From assembly GCF_030272615.1 (NCBI RefSeq), contig NC_081412.1:690688083-690752082 (forward strand): a stretch of DNA of 64,000 bases, read 5' to 3'. A model generated the notes under the pieces. It was not told the DNA's origin. It saw only the letters and a program-made list of their open reading frames with translations, and made no database searches. Shown here piece after piece: positions 1 through 11,639 of the stretch. The translations under genes and the position numbers were made by a program. Source of the DNA: Cryptomeria japonica (Eukaryota; Streptophyta; Pinopsida; Cupressales; Cupressaceae). Each line of letters opens with the position of its first letter. The first letter of the stretch is position 1.

Positions 1-52
1 TTAAATTGTTAGGCATACTAATTCACCCCCCCCCCCCTCTTAGTATTCATCA
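1..52 (+). repeat. CN1 5' LTR, last 52 bp
   Basis: This matches the end of the 3' LTR (15210-15261) apart from the length of the C tract and a few bases. Bases 15-21 (ATACTAA) and 40-46 (TTAGTAT) are inverted copies that flank the C tract and can form a hairpin directly before the primer site. The LTR ends in CA at 52. Confidence 0.85.
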
Positions 53-54
53 AT

Positions 55-67
55 TGGTATCAGAGCC
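55..67 (+). other. CN1 primer binding site (initiator tRNA-Met)
   Basis: TGGTATCAGAGCC is the usual plant copia primer site, complementary to the 3' end of initiator tRNA-Met. It starts three bases after the LTR terminus, which fixes the 5' LTR end and the plus orientation of CN1. Confidence 0.9.
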
Positions 68-90
68 TACCTTTCTATAAGTCTAACCAC

Positions 91-1272
91 TTGGAAGGAG
101 ATATGGGGGAATACAACATGAGGGAACTCACTCACCATCTTACTAAGTCTGGGAGAGCCTATGATAAACTCAAGATCAAGTATAAAGCCTCTTTAGCCAA
201 GAGAAGAGAACTTGGTGAGCAATTGATGGAATTTACTAAACACAACTCTTCTGATGAAGCAAACATGGAGGCCTTAGTTGGAGAAGTGGAGAAACTAAAT
301 GAATCCAAAACTAACCTAAGGAGGGAGTTGGAAGGACTGACTATCAGGATGAGTCAGGAGCTAGAAAATAGAAGAAAAGTCAAAGATTTAGTGAAGGACA
401 AGGAGCGTGAGATCTCTAAGTTGAAACAAGAGATTGGTACAATCACCTCTCATCTGCAAGAGGGTAATGAAGAGAAAGAAGAAATACAATCAGACCTAAA
501 TGCTGCTATCTCTCAGAATGAAACCTTGATGAAAACCAATGATGCTCTTTCCAAGGAACTTGCTGAATCAAAGGAGATACTTGAAAAGTTCAACCAGAGT
601 GTTGCTAAGTTGGAACAAAAGCTGGAATCAGTGAAGCCATCAAAGGATACCACTGGACTTGGTTTCTCTAGATATGAGGAAGGTGAAACCTTTGGAACCA
701 AGAGTGATGCACCTAACAACAACGACAAGAGTAAAGGTAAGCAAAAGTTTAAACCTATTTTCTTTAACTATCTCAAGGAAGGACATAGTGCCAATGTATG
801 TAGGAGCAAGGCTTACAATAACTTTCCTTACATGCAAAATAATGTGGCTAGAACTGGTAGATTTAATGGTCATTGTTATGCATGCAAAAAGTTTGAGCAT
901 AGAGCTTTTGAGTGCAAGTCGGTTATGAACAACTCTGGAAGATTTGCACCAAGATCTAAAGGATTTGCCCCAGAACCTTCTATGAACTGGAACCGAAACT
1001 GGTATAGAACCTATGGCCACTGGTCAAATGGTTATGGAGTAGAAAACAATTGGAGAGAAACCTGTTTGATCTGTCGTGGTAGCGGACACACTGCTGCAAC
1101 ATGCAAAAGGAAGAATGGAAATGTGAACACTAGACCATGGAGAACACCTAGAATGGTATGCTATCATTGCAACAAATCGGGACACACTGCCAGAGCATGC
1201 AAACTGAGAAAGAATCCATTGAGAGACATACCAGTCAACCCAGAAGGGAAGATTGATGTTGAAACCATTTAG
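91..1272 (+). CDS. Gag-like coiled-coil protein with CCHC zinc knuckles (CN1)
   Basis: A 393-residue frame starts 24 bases after the primer site. Residues about 10-195 are a charged heptad-rich coiled coil. A TGLGFSRYEEGE segment follows, then four knuckle positions. The first (about residue 224) is degenerate, with F and Y in place of two cysteines. The others, at about 260, 326 and 357, fit C-x2-C-x4-H-x4-C: CYACKKFEHRAFEC, CLICRGSGHTAATC and CYHCNKSGHTARAC. The product should bind RNA and build a virus-like particle as retrotransposon Gag. The amber at 1270 looks premature, because the frame continues in phase for 32 codons to a TGA at 1369-1371. The usual N-terminal copia Gag domain is not recognisable. 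ATG at 103 (MGEYNM) is an alternative start. Confidence 0.75.
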   Translation: MEGDMGEYNMRELTHHLTKSGRAYDKLKIKYKASLAKRRELGEQLMEFTKHNSSDEANMEALVGEVEKLNESKTNLRRELEGLTIRMSQELENRRKVKDLVKDKEREISKLKQEIGTITSHLQEGNEEKEEIQSDLNAAISQNETLMKTNDALSKELAESKEILEKFNQSVAKLEQKLESVKPSKDTTGLGFSRYEEGETFGTKSDAPNNNDKSKGKQKFKPIFFNYLKEGHSANVCRSKAYNNFPYMQNNVARTGRFNGHCYACKKFEHRAFECKSVMNNSGRFAPRSKGFAPEPSMNWNRNWYRTYGHWSNGYGVENNWRETCLICRGSGHTAATCKRKNGNVNTRPWRTPRMVCYHCNKSGHTARACKLRKNPLRDIPVNPEGKIDVETI

Positions 1273-1540
1273 GTGGATATGGATAAAACTTGGAAAAAGA
1301 AATCTGAAGAGAAGCCACAAGATGTACCAGTTTTCACACCCAGTGTGGAGCTCCCTGAACCAGAAAGCTGAGCTTTGAAAAGCTTAGGGGGAACATATCG
1401 ATAACATTGTTTTGAACCCCTTGAGTATATCGGTAAAGTTCCTTTATTGGTATTTGTTACCTATCAACTGATAGAAGAAATGAAGCGGTAAAAGGTAAAA
1501 TTAGGGTTTGAGCCCTAATGCTGGTGCATTTATTATGGTA

Positions 1541-1545
1541 GGTGG
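1541..1545. repeat. Target-site duplication of N1, left copy (GGTGG)
   Basis: GGTGG stands directly before the TGTGTGTG terminus of N1 and recurs at 11349-11353 directly after its other terminus. This shows that N1 was inserted as a unit into CN1 and defines both ends to the base. Confidence 0.9.
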
Positions 1546-2707
1546 TGTGTGTGAGAAAAGTGGACTAAGTCTGTAAGCTACAAGGAAGCAAGACACAACA
1601 CTTCAATTAAGTCATTAGATGCATGGTTAGTAAATCAATAATCAATGAATAATAAACCATTACAAAGCGACACATTGCCTTCTAGTAGATGCGAGTTTAG
1701 ATTGCTCTTAGATTGCTAAGCTATCCAGTGACTAGACAACACCTAAACGAAGAATTTTTAAATCTATATGAGCATGAATTTAAGCTAGATGGATGCAATA
1801 TTTAAGCTAGATATGCAAGATTAATCTAACATGATTTAAGTAATATATGAATATTTAAGCTAAATGATTTAAGCAATATGAAATAACTAATATGCAATAT
1901 CTCAATGCAAATTCTCAATGAACCTAGAGCAAAAAATAGCATAATAGCAATATATTCTCCAAGATTTTTGAATGAGAGATGAGAGCCTGAATTTATAGAA
2001 AATTTAGAAAGAAACCAAAGGCTAAGATCAAATGATGATGAGCGGTCAATATTTTCCAAGAGGAAGCACAATCCAGATGAATTGATGTGATTGGATGCCT
2101 TTCTCGATTTTAAAGGAAATTGACCTAAAATTAAGATAAAATAAGGAAAAAACTGATTTATTCTCTATTTCATTCAATTTTAATATTTAATTATTTTAAT
2201 TGCTTTCTTTGAGATTATTTATCAATTTTTAATTTGTTTTTCAAGATTATATCCAATTGATTTCTTTTCTCAATTTTTAATTCTTTTTTTTTGTCAATTA
2301 ATTCATTTTTTTATTTGTTTCCTTTCTTGAAGATTTGTGCTCATAATTTCCAATTCCTCTTTCTTGATTTGTTTCCTTTTTTGAAGATTTATGGCAATTT
2401 TTATTTATTTTTTAAATTAATTCCTCTTTTTGATGATTTAATGGCAAATTGATTTATTTAATTAAATATGCAAAAGATATTTAATTAAAATAAATAAGAT
2501 AATTGTTTAAAATGATTTATTTGGAATGATCAATTAATTAAATAAATATTTAATTAATATTGAGTGATTAATTTTGCGATGTGACATTGATGATTTTAGA
2601 AATTAATTGTGTGCTCAAGATTTATTTAATTGCCTTTGGTTAGGACCTTGGTGATGTTGTCAAGATTAGGGGCCTATGGTTTAGATGACTATTTTTAGGG
2701 TATTACA
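1546..2707 (-). repeat. N1 3' LTR
   Basis: This is the copy of the 10194-11348 LTR at the 3' end of minus-strand N1. It runs through the same landmarks with scattered substitutions and small indels. The stretch 2150-2620 is very AT-rich with T-rich runs. A frame at 1826-2071 has a mutated counterpart in the other LTR and is not treated as a gene. Confidence 0.9.
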
Positions 2708-5700
2708 TTTTTTGCTCTTTGAATTAATGTGCGAGCAGCGCATTGGTTCAAAGAAATTTTGATGTCTAGGAGATACTAGTTCTAAACTTGATTGATCATG
2801 AACTAGATGAAGAGCAAGGTGTTTAGCTTGATTTGAAGTGATGAAGCTGAGAAGAGTTAATTAAAGCGATACCAATCCCGAACTTGATTGAACTAGGAAC
2901 GATAGAGAGCGAAGATACTGAACTTGAACTTGATTGATCAAGAAGCGGATCTTACTGATCTAGAATTTGATTGAACTAGACACAGTGAGTGAAGATAAAA
3001 TCGATCTTGAACTTGATTGATCAAGATACGATAAGCGAAGATAAATTGTTCAACTTGATTCAATGCAATGAAACTGAACACCTGCTTAGATTGAGTGTCA
3101 TCAAAGATACTCTTGAAACCCTTGATTGAGTTTAAATGAATAATCGGCTTGATGAAAAGCGATGAAACTGATTAACATTAAGAGACTGATTCAGACAAAG
3201 ACAATATCGGCTTGATTTGAAGCGATGAAACTAACATGCCCCTAGAGATTGATTTGATGAAGCTTAGATGCGCAACTTGTAATGAAGATTTTTTGAAAGA
3301 AATTCTTGACTTTGAGGTCGTGAGTATGCCCCCTTGGGAGCTAAATCGAAAGATAGCAAGGGTTGCGCAGTGATTGTAGGTAAAAAAAAAAATTGTAGCG
3401 ATGATAAGTTATTTGAACACAAAGATTAATGTTGAAGATTAAAATTAGAATTAGCGTGAGAATTAAATTGAGATTTAGCATTGATTAACGAGAAATTGAG
3501 CGCAAATTGAAGAAGAGAATGAGCAGTTGATGAAAGTGCTAAGTGGTCAACGTTGTGAAATTTTGATGAGAGAATTGACATCAAATTTCGATCCCGAAAA
3601 TGGACTCACGACAACCGATTTATGAGCTCTTGATTTGATTTCATCATACTTGTGTTGATTGATTATGAGATGTTGTTCTATATGCTTTATTCTATATGTA
3701 TGCATATCTTTTCAGTATAGGTGAATGAATGCAAATGGAATATGGATGTTTATTTTTGTTTCTTTTTATGCAAATAAATGAGGAGAATGGGTAACTAGTA
3801 ATGCAAATGTTTATTTTTCTTCATTCAATAATATGAATGCAAATAAGTATAAAATGAAATGTATGGAACTATATAAGATGCTCATGTATGCAGCTGACAT
3901 CTCAATACACAAGTACTCGATCAGAGAAATGATGATGCTTCTAACTTCTCATTCAAAAGATAAAGAAATCAGTGTTACCATACCGAAAACACTCTAAATT
4001 CATGAGATGAAGAATGAAATGCAAGATAAGATGCAAAATGAGATGCAATCAAAACCTAGTCATTGGATTTGAAAAGCCTAATTTTCATCATTCAACATTT
4101 TACAAACATAGCAGGAAGATTACAGTTCCTTTCTTTTCATGTGCAATATTAATTATCTTATCCACAATGACCCTTTTTTTGTTCATATCCTTGGACGGAT
4201 TTCACACCGACCTAGATTGCATGATAAAGAAATTCCCTCAAAACATACAAAGAAATGATGGGAACCTCCCTGTAGCATACAAATAAGCGGAGTCGAGGTA
4301 TGTGTGGCGATTTCACCTTAATGTGAAGGCACTTATCACAAACACCCAGCTGATTAGATGTTTTCAGATCATTAGAATCATTCCTACAAGCAGAAAACAA
4401 AGAAAATATTATGCCCCCAATCCTTGCTCCTCTTAGTCAAGATAGACTTCCTCGAGTTACTCAGAGGGATAATAATTGAAAACCAATATAAAAGACAACA
4501 CACAAAGAAAATTTCATGCATATCTCAAAAAGTTTAGTGATTGCTTTTAGTTTTGCTTTTCTTGTGTACTCAATGATAAAAATCTTCAGTAGTTTGGAGA
4601 AAGGTGACTGACTCAGAGTGGATGACCGGGTACTACCAACATAAATATGACTTGGTTGAACTACTTAGGACATATAAATTTCTCAGCTGATTACCCTAAG
4701 ACTAGGACATTGATCGGTTTTAAACCATGAGGGTTCTAAAAGAACCAGGATGTCACGAAAGTGACTAAAAGATATGTGCAAGTGAAAGCAAAGATGCAAC
4801 ATTTCAGTACAAGAGATAAGACTACCCTGGACAAAATCCACTAGCCATATTGATCTATGTCATTGTTTTGATTTGTGTGATCACTGATAGGAATGTTTGT
4901 TTTCAAAGAGTAAGTACGTCGTATAAGACCGATTTTTCTGGTTTGAAGTGTACCCTTCCTTGTATAAGACATGTTGATGTTTGATAGAGTTTGATAGATT
5001 GATTAACAAGACATGTGATAAGTTTGATTGTAGACCTTGAGAGAATTGTCTATTCTTTCTTGCTTTGATTTTGTTAGTTTTTTTTTTATTCAGTGAGTTT
5101 TTAGGATTTTTTTCAAGACATTTTATGATTTTTAGGATTTTGTTCAAGACATTTTATGATTTTTAGGAGTTTGTTTAGGACTTTTTATGATTTTGTTCAG
5201 GACTTTTTATGATTTTTATGATTTTTTAATGTTTACTCCTAGTGTGTAGCAAGGCAAAAGGGATTTTGAGTACATGAATGGATAAGCAAATGATGGTGGG
5301 CGCTTTCAAGGACTATCTCACAATGTTAATCCAGCACATGGACCAGATATAGCAATGCACAACAAGGATTTTAGCAATGTGAAGAAAGGATTTTAGCAAT
5401 GTAAAGCAAGGATATAGCGTAACAAATCCATATGGTCCAAAGAAGTGGCCATGTCAAGAGGTTTGTGGAAAGCATGTTTTTGCATTTTGTCCATAGTGTT
5501 GATCAAGATCAAGGAATAGATTTGGATAGGGGACAAATAGGATAATCAAGATCAAAGATGGTAATGAAGGATGTAAGCAAGCAATGGATAGGAGCTAAAG
5601 AGCTTGGATAAAGTCTAATAGATAGGACACATGAAGCTTGCAAGGATCCTTAACCTTGTCAAGATCAAAGGTGGAAAAGGGATATGAATGTAGATAGAGC

Positions 5701-6106
5701 GAAGGAGGGATAATGGAGGATGAAGAATAATAGATGGATGTACATGGATGGAACTTTCCCCCAGTGTAAAGTGCAAAAGGATAATGGATTATGTATGACA
5801 CATGTTTGCCAGGTTTTCATCATGGTACTTGCCCAAGGTGCCACAAGAAGTGGTTTTCACTCGTGGACAAAATTATTTCTCTTCTTTTTTTTTTTTTGAT
5901 TTTTTTCTCCTTTTTTTTTTCACTTTTTCATCATTTTATTTTCTTCTTTTTGGAAGATAATGGAGGCATGCCAAGGGATGGAAGAAGGACCTCAATGTCT
6001 CGCTGCTTTGGATGTTACCCTTAGAATATGAGTTGCAATAGACCATGGCTATGAAGGTATGCTCAAAGATGTTGGCAGGGTAATGAAATGAAACTAGGGA
6101 AAGGAT
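2708..6106 (-). other. N1 3' non-coding region with diverged short tandem repeats
   Basis: I find no supported gene here. From about 2770 to 3260 the sequence is built of diverged units carrying AACTTGATTGATCAAG-like cores, followed by GCGAAGAT-like tails. From about 5090 to 5227 there is a tandem block of TTTTATGATTTTTAGGA-type units. From about 5340 to 5420 the unit AAGGATTTTAGCAATGT is repeated. The purine tract for plus-strand priming lies directly beside the LTR at about 2708-2720. The length of this 3' region is unusual for a single-frame element. Confidence 0.6.
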
Positions 6107-8410
6107 TTATGCAAATGATTGGATAAGAGGGATGGAAAGGTGAAAAATAGGTGTTGGATAATGGATGGGATATTGGAAGAATTGTGTATGGATAAATGGA
6201 AATAATGGAAAGATCATTATTGGCACATGCCTTGAGGGATGGTGGACATATGGAGGAGAAGTGAATCTCAGATTTTGAGATTTGGATGGAGGAAAGGTTA
6301 CAGATTTTGGGGCATAAGAACCCAAAATGGATGAAGGAGGTGATGGAGGAATAGAATCAGAAGGTTTGGATGGAGGAACAACAATTTTGGATGCCAATTT
6401 TGATTTTTCTTTAGACTGTTGTGCTTCAAGCAGCCGCTTAGGGATCAACATGGTTTTTTATTTTTCATGCTCTTGTAGTTCCTTAGAGTGCATTGCTTGT
6501 ACAAGTGCCTTAAGAACCCATATAACTTTTGAATTTTCTTCTTTCTTTGTGGGCCTTTGTGGCGTTTTCTATTTTTCTTTTTCTTTTTCGATCATATTTT
6601 TGTTTGTTTTGACATGTTGATTAGATGGGATATGTTGATCCTTGATTACATGTGGATTACTTGACTTATGACTTTTATGTTTGGCATCCAAATTGCTTGG
6701 AGGGAGATGCATGGATAGATATGAATGATATGGAGGTCTTTTAGATGGATGGAAGGTACTCAAAGATGTGTGCCTTTGTTGATCCCGCATAAGGGATGGA
6801 GGGATATAGAGACCTAGAATGGATGGAAGTGATGATGGGGAGATCGTATATTTGGATTTAACTAGAGAAATGGAGGATTTATGAGAGATACCAACATCTT
6901 GAGAAATGTCCCTGAGGCCATGACCTTTAACATTTTCTTTAATATGGAGGGGTTCTTTCTTGTGGAGATCTACCCCTTTGCCTTTATAATTTTTTTGACT
7001 TGTAGGATACACTTTGCTTTGGAAAGAACGTGCGAGTCCATTATGAGATGGAGGTGGAATGTAAGGAATGATAGAATCACAAGAGGGATTTATAGGCATG
7101 ATGGATCCTTGAGGTGAAAATGAAGGATTATGACAAGGAGACAAAGGGATACTTTGATCTTGACATGGAAGACAACCATTGGATAGAGTAGGAAGGGTGT
7201 TTGACTCTTCATTTTGAATAGGATTGTTTGAAAAGGTGGAAGAGACATCATGATCTTTCTTAGGAAGTGGATTAGGAATGGGATATGGAAGGATGGTTTT
7301 CTCTTGAGATGGAAGAGGGTCATCTTTGAAGAAATGGAAAGGTATAAGGGGATCATCATGGGATTCTAGGGAGGTAGGATATTTTTCAACCATTAAATGG
7401 GATTGGAGAGTTTTGGTGCCTTGATCTTGATTTATGATAGGACTTGTTTCTTCATTTTTCAGATTATCCTCTTGACATGGAGTCACTTCTAAGGAAGGGG
7501 TAGTGTTTTTGATAGGTGTAGAGGACTCTTCAAAGGTCTCCATATTTTGGCATGATGGGGAAGCATTTTGAGTGGAAATCTCTAGAGTGAGTACATTTAG
7601 AATTGGAGTGCATGATGGCATAGGGTCTGGGATTTTTAAATCTTTAGAGGAACTTGTATCAATATTGGAATTAACTTGGATTTCGATAGGGGAGAGCCCT
7701 TGAAGGTAAACATGAGAAGTTTTATAGTTTGAAGGAGATGGTATGGATTGTTGCTGAGAATTTTTAGGAGATGAAGGCATCATGGAAGGGATGGAGGCCA
7801 CATATGGAGCCTTGCTAGACATAGGTTCATGATTTTGATCCTTCTTAGAAGTAGTTCCTTCTTTTTCTTTAGGTGAGTCATTAGGATATTCAATTTCAAT
7901 GACACCATTATCAATGAGATCTTGAATCTTATGTTTTAATTCCATGCACTTCGAAGTGATATGTTCATTTTGTCTATGATATGCACAATACTTACTAAAA
8001 GATTCACATCCCCATGTGGTCTTTTTAGGCAATATGATAAGATTATGCTCAAGAAGCTCTTTCAAAGTCGACTCAATAGATTTCCCCAAAGGTGTAAACT
8101 GTCTATCTAGAGGATATTTGGAGGAAATGTCTTTATGTCTTGGTGAAGGTGTCTTGTGAGCTTGTTTGAGATTCGGCTTTTGATTGTCAATTACTTCTTG
8201 TTCCATAGTATGTAATTTTTTTAGAATTTCTTGAAGTCTAGTGTTCTTAATATCATGAATTTTCATCTCAAGAGGGGTCATTGAATATTTTTGTTGGGAT
8301 TGAATGTCATATATTTCTTTCTTGAGATCTTGAATTTGTTGGGCCAAGGTAGCCTTGGGCTTCTTACTTTTGTCAAAGTTTTTAGAAGATCTTCTAGTTT
8401 GAACTAGCAT
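6107..8410 (-). pseudogene. N1 long frame: Gag-derived zinc-motif protein with Ser/Pro-rich C-terminal part
   Basis: A 613-codon open frame (8410-6569) ends at an amber. The same phase continues past a second stop (TAA, 6458-6460) through a further 114 codons (6451-6107), so the ancestral product was about 767 residues. The N-terminal 90 residues are basic and probably coiled coil. Residues about 107-165 carry a FTPLGKSIES segment, then CAYHRQNEHITSKC with LKHKIQDLIDNG, which is the C-x2-H-x4-H-x4-C module found at the Gag/protease border of plant Ty3/gypsy polyproteins. The remaining 450 residues are rich in Ser, Pro, Asn and His. A PSILG-Y-PP-like motif recurs before and after the stops. 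No protease or polymerase follows. The function beyond Gag ancestry is unknown. Confidence 0.7.
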
Positions 8411-10171
8411 TTACAACTGACGGGACTGAGAGCTAGATGTGTTACAGAAGTCAAGATCAAATTGGGGCTAGTTGTTTGTTTAACATAGTGATTGAGTAAA
8501 GTAACTATGATCTGGTCTAGTTTGAGGAATGATCTATCTTGTGTAAGATGTTATCTAAGTTAACTTAGGTTTGATAAGATGTTGTTTGAACTAGCTGAGA
8601 GATGATCGACAAAATCGTGCAATGCAATGGCAGGGGTACACTATCAAGATTATTTATGCTCAGGAGGATGATAACCAGTTTTATGTTCGTTGTAGACTTG
8701 TTTAGGCAAGTTTGACTATTCAGGATTTATAAAATCAAGAATTCATACGAAAGAGGATTGGACATAGATGAGATTCTGATAGATAGAGTTTCAATGACTG
8801 ACAAAGACCAGTTTTTGATAAGGACTAAGTTTTTGATATTTGACAGAGACTGGTTTTGGACACGGATAGTTTATCACTGAGTTGTTGATTTGTTTTCTCC
8901 ATTTTTAGTATTTCAGTTTTAGTTTTAGGGATGAAAACATAGAAAACACGCAAGATATATTATCATTTAATCACAACACACTAACCCTATGGAAGTTGGC
9001 TTAGAGAAGAAAACCTTTGCTTGCTGACTTAGGTACACACCCAATAGCTAATCAGAATACGACCACTAAGTCTCACACAATGGATTCTCAACGCCGTATT
9101 AGCCGACTCCAAACGCTAATGGGGGCATGATATGGCAAGTGTCTTAGGAGAGTTACTATCTCTCTTGCATAAAGATTATCAACCTTTTGGAGGTGAATCG
9201 GGTAGCTTATAATTTTAATTGGAACTAGTAAGGGGTCCGTTCGACGTGTCAAGGTATAAACTCAATTAAGAGGTCTCCCAACCTTGAAAACCCAAGTTTT
9301 AATATACCTGAAGGTACAGAGGAGAGCTATTCTCGAGCACTGCCGTTGACTTGATTTTCATCAAATCACGTTTATTTTATAGTGGGTTCGAGTACTTGGC
9401 ATTTAGTCATTCCCACTTGGGTCGTTCCCCTCTCACTGATCATAATGGCTTTAAGAGTTATTAGCTCCTCAGGAGGGCAGGCCCACTAAAGATATGCAAA
9501 TCTCAAACTTAAAGAAAATACCTCAAGGGTTTGGATTTTTGATTGTCTATACAGATAAGAGCATACTCTCCTACCTCTCAAAATTTTCTTAAAACATGAA
9601 ATACAAATTTTTTCTTTAACCAGATAGCAAGTTAGGTGCCTAAAAATGAATTTAAAGAATACACGATGTTTAGTTGATTCTCTTTAGGCAACCTGCAAAA
9701 ACAACGTATCAGTATTCATGATGTTTTTATTCTTTCACAGGCATATGTTTGATTGATAAATTCTTTCACAAGCATCCTACAAGAAATTGGTTAGGCTGTG
9801 AAAATATCAAGCAGACAAAAGATGATTCACAGTTAGTGTTAGAATAATCAAAACTGGACAGAAAACCTGAAAAGTGAAACTTGTTTTAACCCAACAGAAT
9901 ACAACATCGTACGATCATTATCATAGAGTAAAATGACAAAAGGCTTTTATCGTATGAGTTAGAACTGAGCATGAAATGACACAAGACAAAATCAGATATT
10001 GAGAACAAAATTTTGTATGACACCCTTTATTGGTTCGTATGACAAATCAGAGGCTTTGACATAATATCGTACGATGCAGTCATACCACTCATACGATATT
10101 TCATAGAGATTGTATGGACGAAACCTGCAAGATTAAAAAAAATGATTTTGAGGCCGAAAAAGTAGTCTTTT
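8411..10171 (-). other. N1 leader between primer site and long frame
   Basis: This is about 1.76 kb of non-coding sequence downstream of the primer site in N1 orientation. No frame is supported. Between about 9900 and 10125 the motif TCGTAYGA and close variants recur. Two exact copies of the palindrome ATCGTACGAT lie at 9906-9915 and 10066-10075. Palindromes in this position act as RNA dimerisation sites in retroviruses; any such role here is inference. Confidence 0.5.
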
Positions 10172-10189
10172 GCCCCATGATGGGCGCCA
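10172..10189 (-). other. N1 primer binding site
   Basis: Read on the minus strand this is TGGCGCCCATCATGGGGC, starting four bases after the CACACA end of the LTR. A TGGCGCC start is a common primer site type in plant Ty3/gypsy and related non-autonomous elements. It differs from the initiator-Met site of the copia elements around it. Confidence 0.8.
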
Positions 10190-10193
10190 AAAA

Positions 10194-11348
10194 TGTGTGT
10201 GTGAAAAGTGGACTAAGTCTGTAAGCTGCAAGACACAACAGTTCAATTAAGTCATTAGATGCATGGTTAGTAAATCAATAATCAATGAATAATAAACTAT
10301 TACAAAGCAACCCATTGCCTTCTAGTAGATGCGAGTTTAGATTGCTCTCAGATTGCTAAGCTATCTAGTGACTAGACAACACCTAAATGAAGGATTGTTA
10401 AATCTATACGAGCATGAACTTAAGCTAGATGGATGCAAGATTTAAGCTAGATATGCAAGATTAATCTAACATGATTTAAGTAATATATGAATATTTAAGC
10501 TAAATGATTTAAGCAATATGAAATAACTAATATGCAATATCTCGATGCAAATTCTCAATGAACCTAGAGAAAAAACAACATAATAACAATATATTCTCCA
10601 GGATTTTTGAATGAGAGATGAGAGCCTGAATTTATAGAAAATTCAGAAAGAAACCAAAGGCTAAGATCAAATGATGATGAGCAGTCAAGATTTTCCAAGA
10701 GGAAGCACAATCCAGGTGAATTGATGTGATTGGATGCTTTTCTCAATTTTAAAGGAAATTGAACTAAAATTAAGATAAAATTAGGAAAAAAATGATTTAT
10801 TCTCTATTTCATTCAATTTTAATATTTAATTGTTTTAATTGCTTTCTTTGAGATTATTTATCAATTTTTAATTTCTTTTTCAAGATTATCTCCAATTGAT
10901 TTCTTTTCTCAATTTTAAAAATTCTTTTTTTTTTACAATTAATTCCTTTTTTTATTTGTTTCTTTTTTTGAAGATTTGTGCTCATAATTTCCAATTCCTC
11001 TTTCTTGATTTGTTTCCTTTTTTGAAGATTTATGACAATTTTAATTTATTTTTAAAATTAATTCCTCTTTTTGATGATTTAATGGCAAATTGATTTATTT
11101 TATTAAATATGCAAAAGATATTTAATTAAAATAAATAAGATAATTGTTTAAAATGATTTATTTGGAATGATCAATTAATTAAATAAATATTTAATTAATA
11201 TTGAGTGATTAATTTTGCCATGTGACATTTATGATTTTAGAAAGTAATTGTGTGCTCAAGATTTATTTAATTGCCTTTGGTTAGGACCTTGGTGATGTTG
11301 TCGAGATTAGGGGCCCATGGTTTAGATGACCATTTTTAGGGTATTACA
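10194..11348 (-). repeat. N1 5' LTR
   Basis: This LTR begins TGTAATACCC on the minus strand at 11348 and ends CACACA at 10194. The right target duplication GGTGG is at 11349-11353. Differences from the 3' LTR are scattered single bases and a few small indels, among them a short deletion near 10230, so the insertion is not recent. Confidence 0.9.
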
Positions 11349-11639
11349 GGTGGGAGTATGTTTAAAAGTGACTTTTGTCATCATTTTTACTTACCTATTT
11401 TCAAAGAAGAATCTTTCTAGCTTGAGTAGCGCAACCAGAGCGATTCATCTTGCATTCGAAAGAATTCAGAAAGGAATCTTGCACAAGATTTTGCAGCCAT
11501 TTCAAGCTATCAGTGTGGAAGTCAGATCGGTAAAGTTAGCTTCTGAAGAAGTGTGTTGTGCTCGACATTAGCAAACCCTAGTTTAGAGTGTGAAGGTATT
11601 TCTCATTGAAACATTCTTTTCATTTGGAATCTTCTAGAT

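Larger units (their letters stand above)
1546..11348 (-). mobile_element. N1: large non-autonomous LTR retrotransposon nested in CN1
   Basis: Two direct repeats of about 1.16 kb (1546-2707 and 10194-11348) enclose 7.5 kb. On the minus strand the LTR begins TGTAATACCC and ends CACACA. A TTGGCGCCCATCATGGGGC primer site follows the right-hand LTR, and a purine tract (AAAGAGCAAAAAA) precedes the left-hand one, so the element reads right to left. It encodes one long frame (8410 down to 6107) with a Gag-type zinc motif and no recognisable pol. The primer site and Gag remnant point to a Ty3/gypsy parent. It resembles LARD/TR-GAG type elements, mobilised in trans. Confidence 0.88.

Noticed and set aside
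55-67. tRNA-Met-like matches at the TGGTATCAGAGC sites as tRNA gene fragments
   Set aside because: Only 12-13 bases match and each stands beside an LTR end, so they are primer sites.
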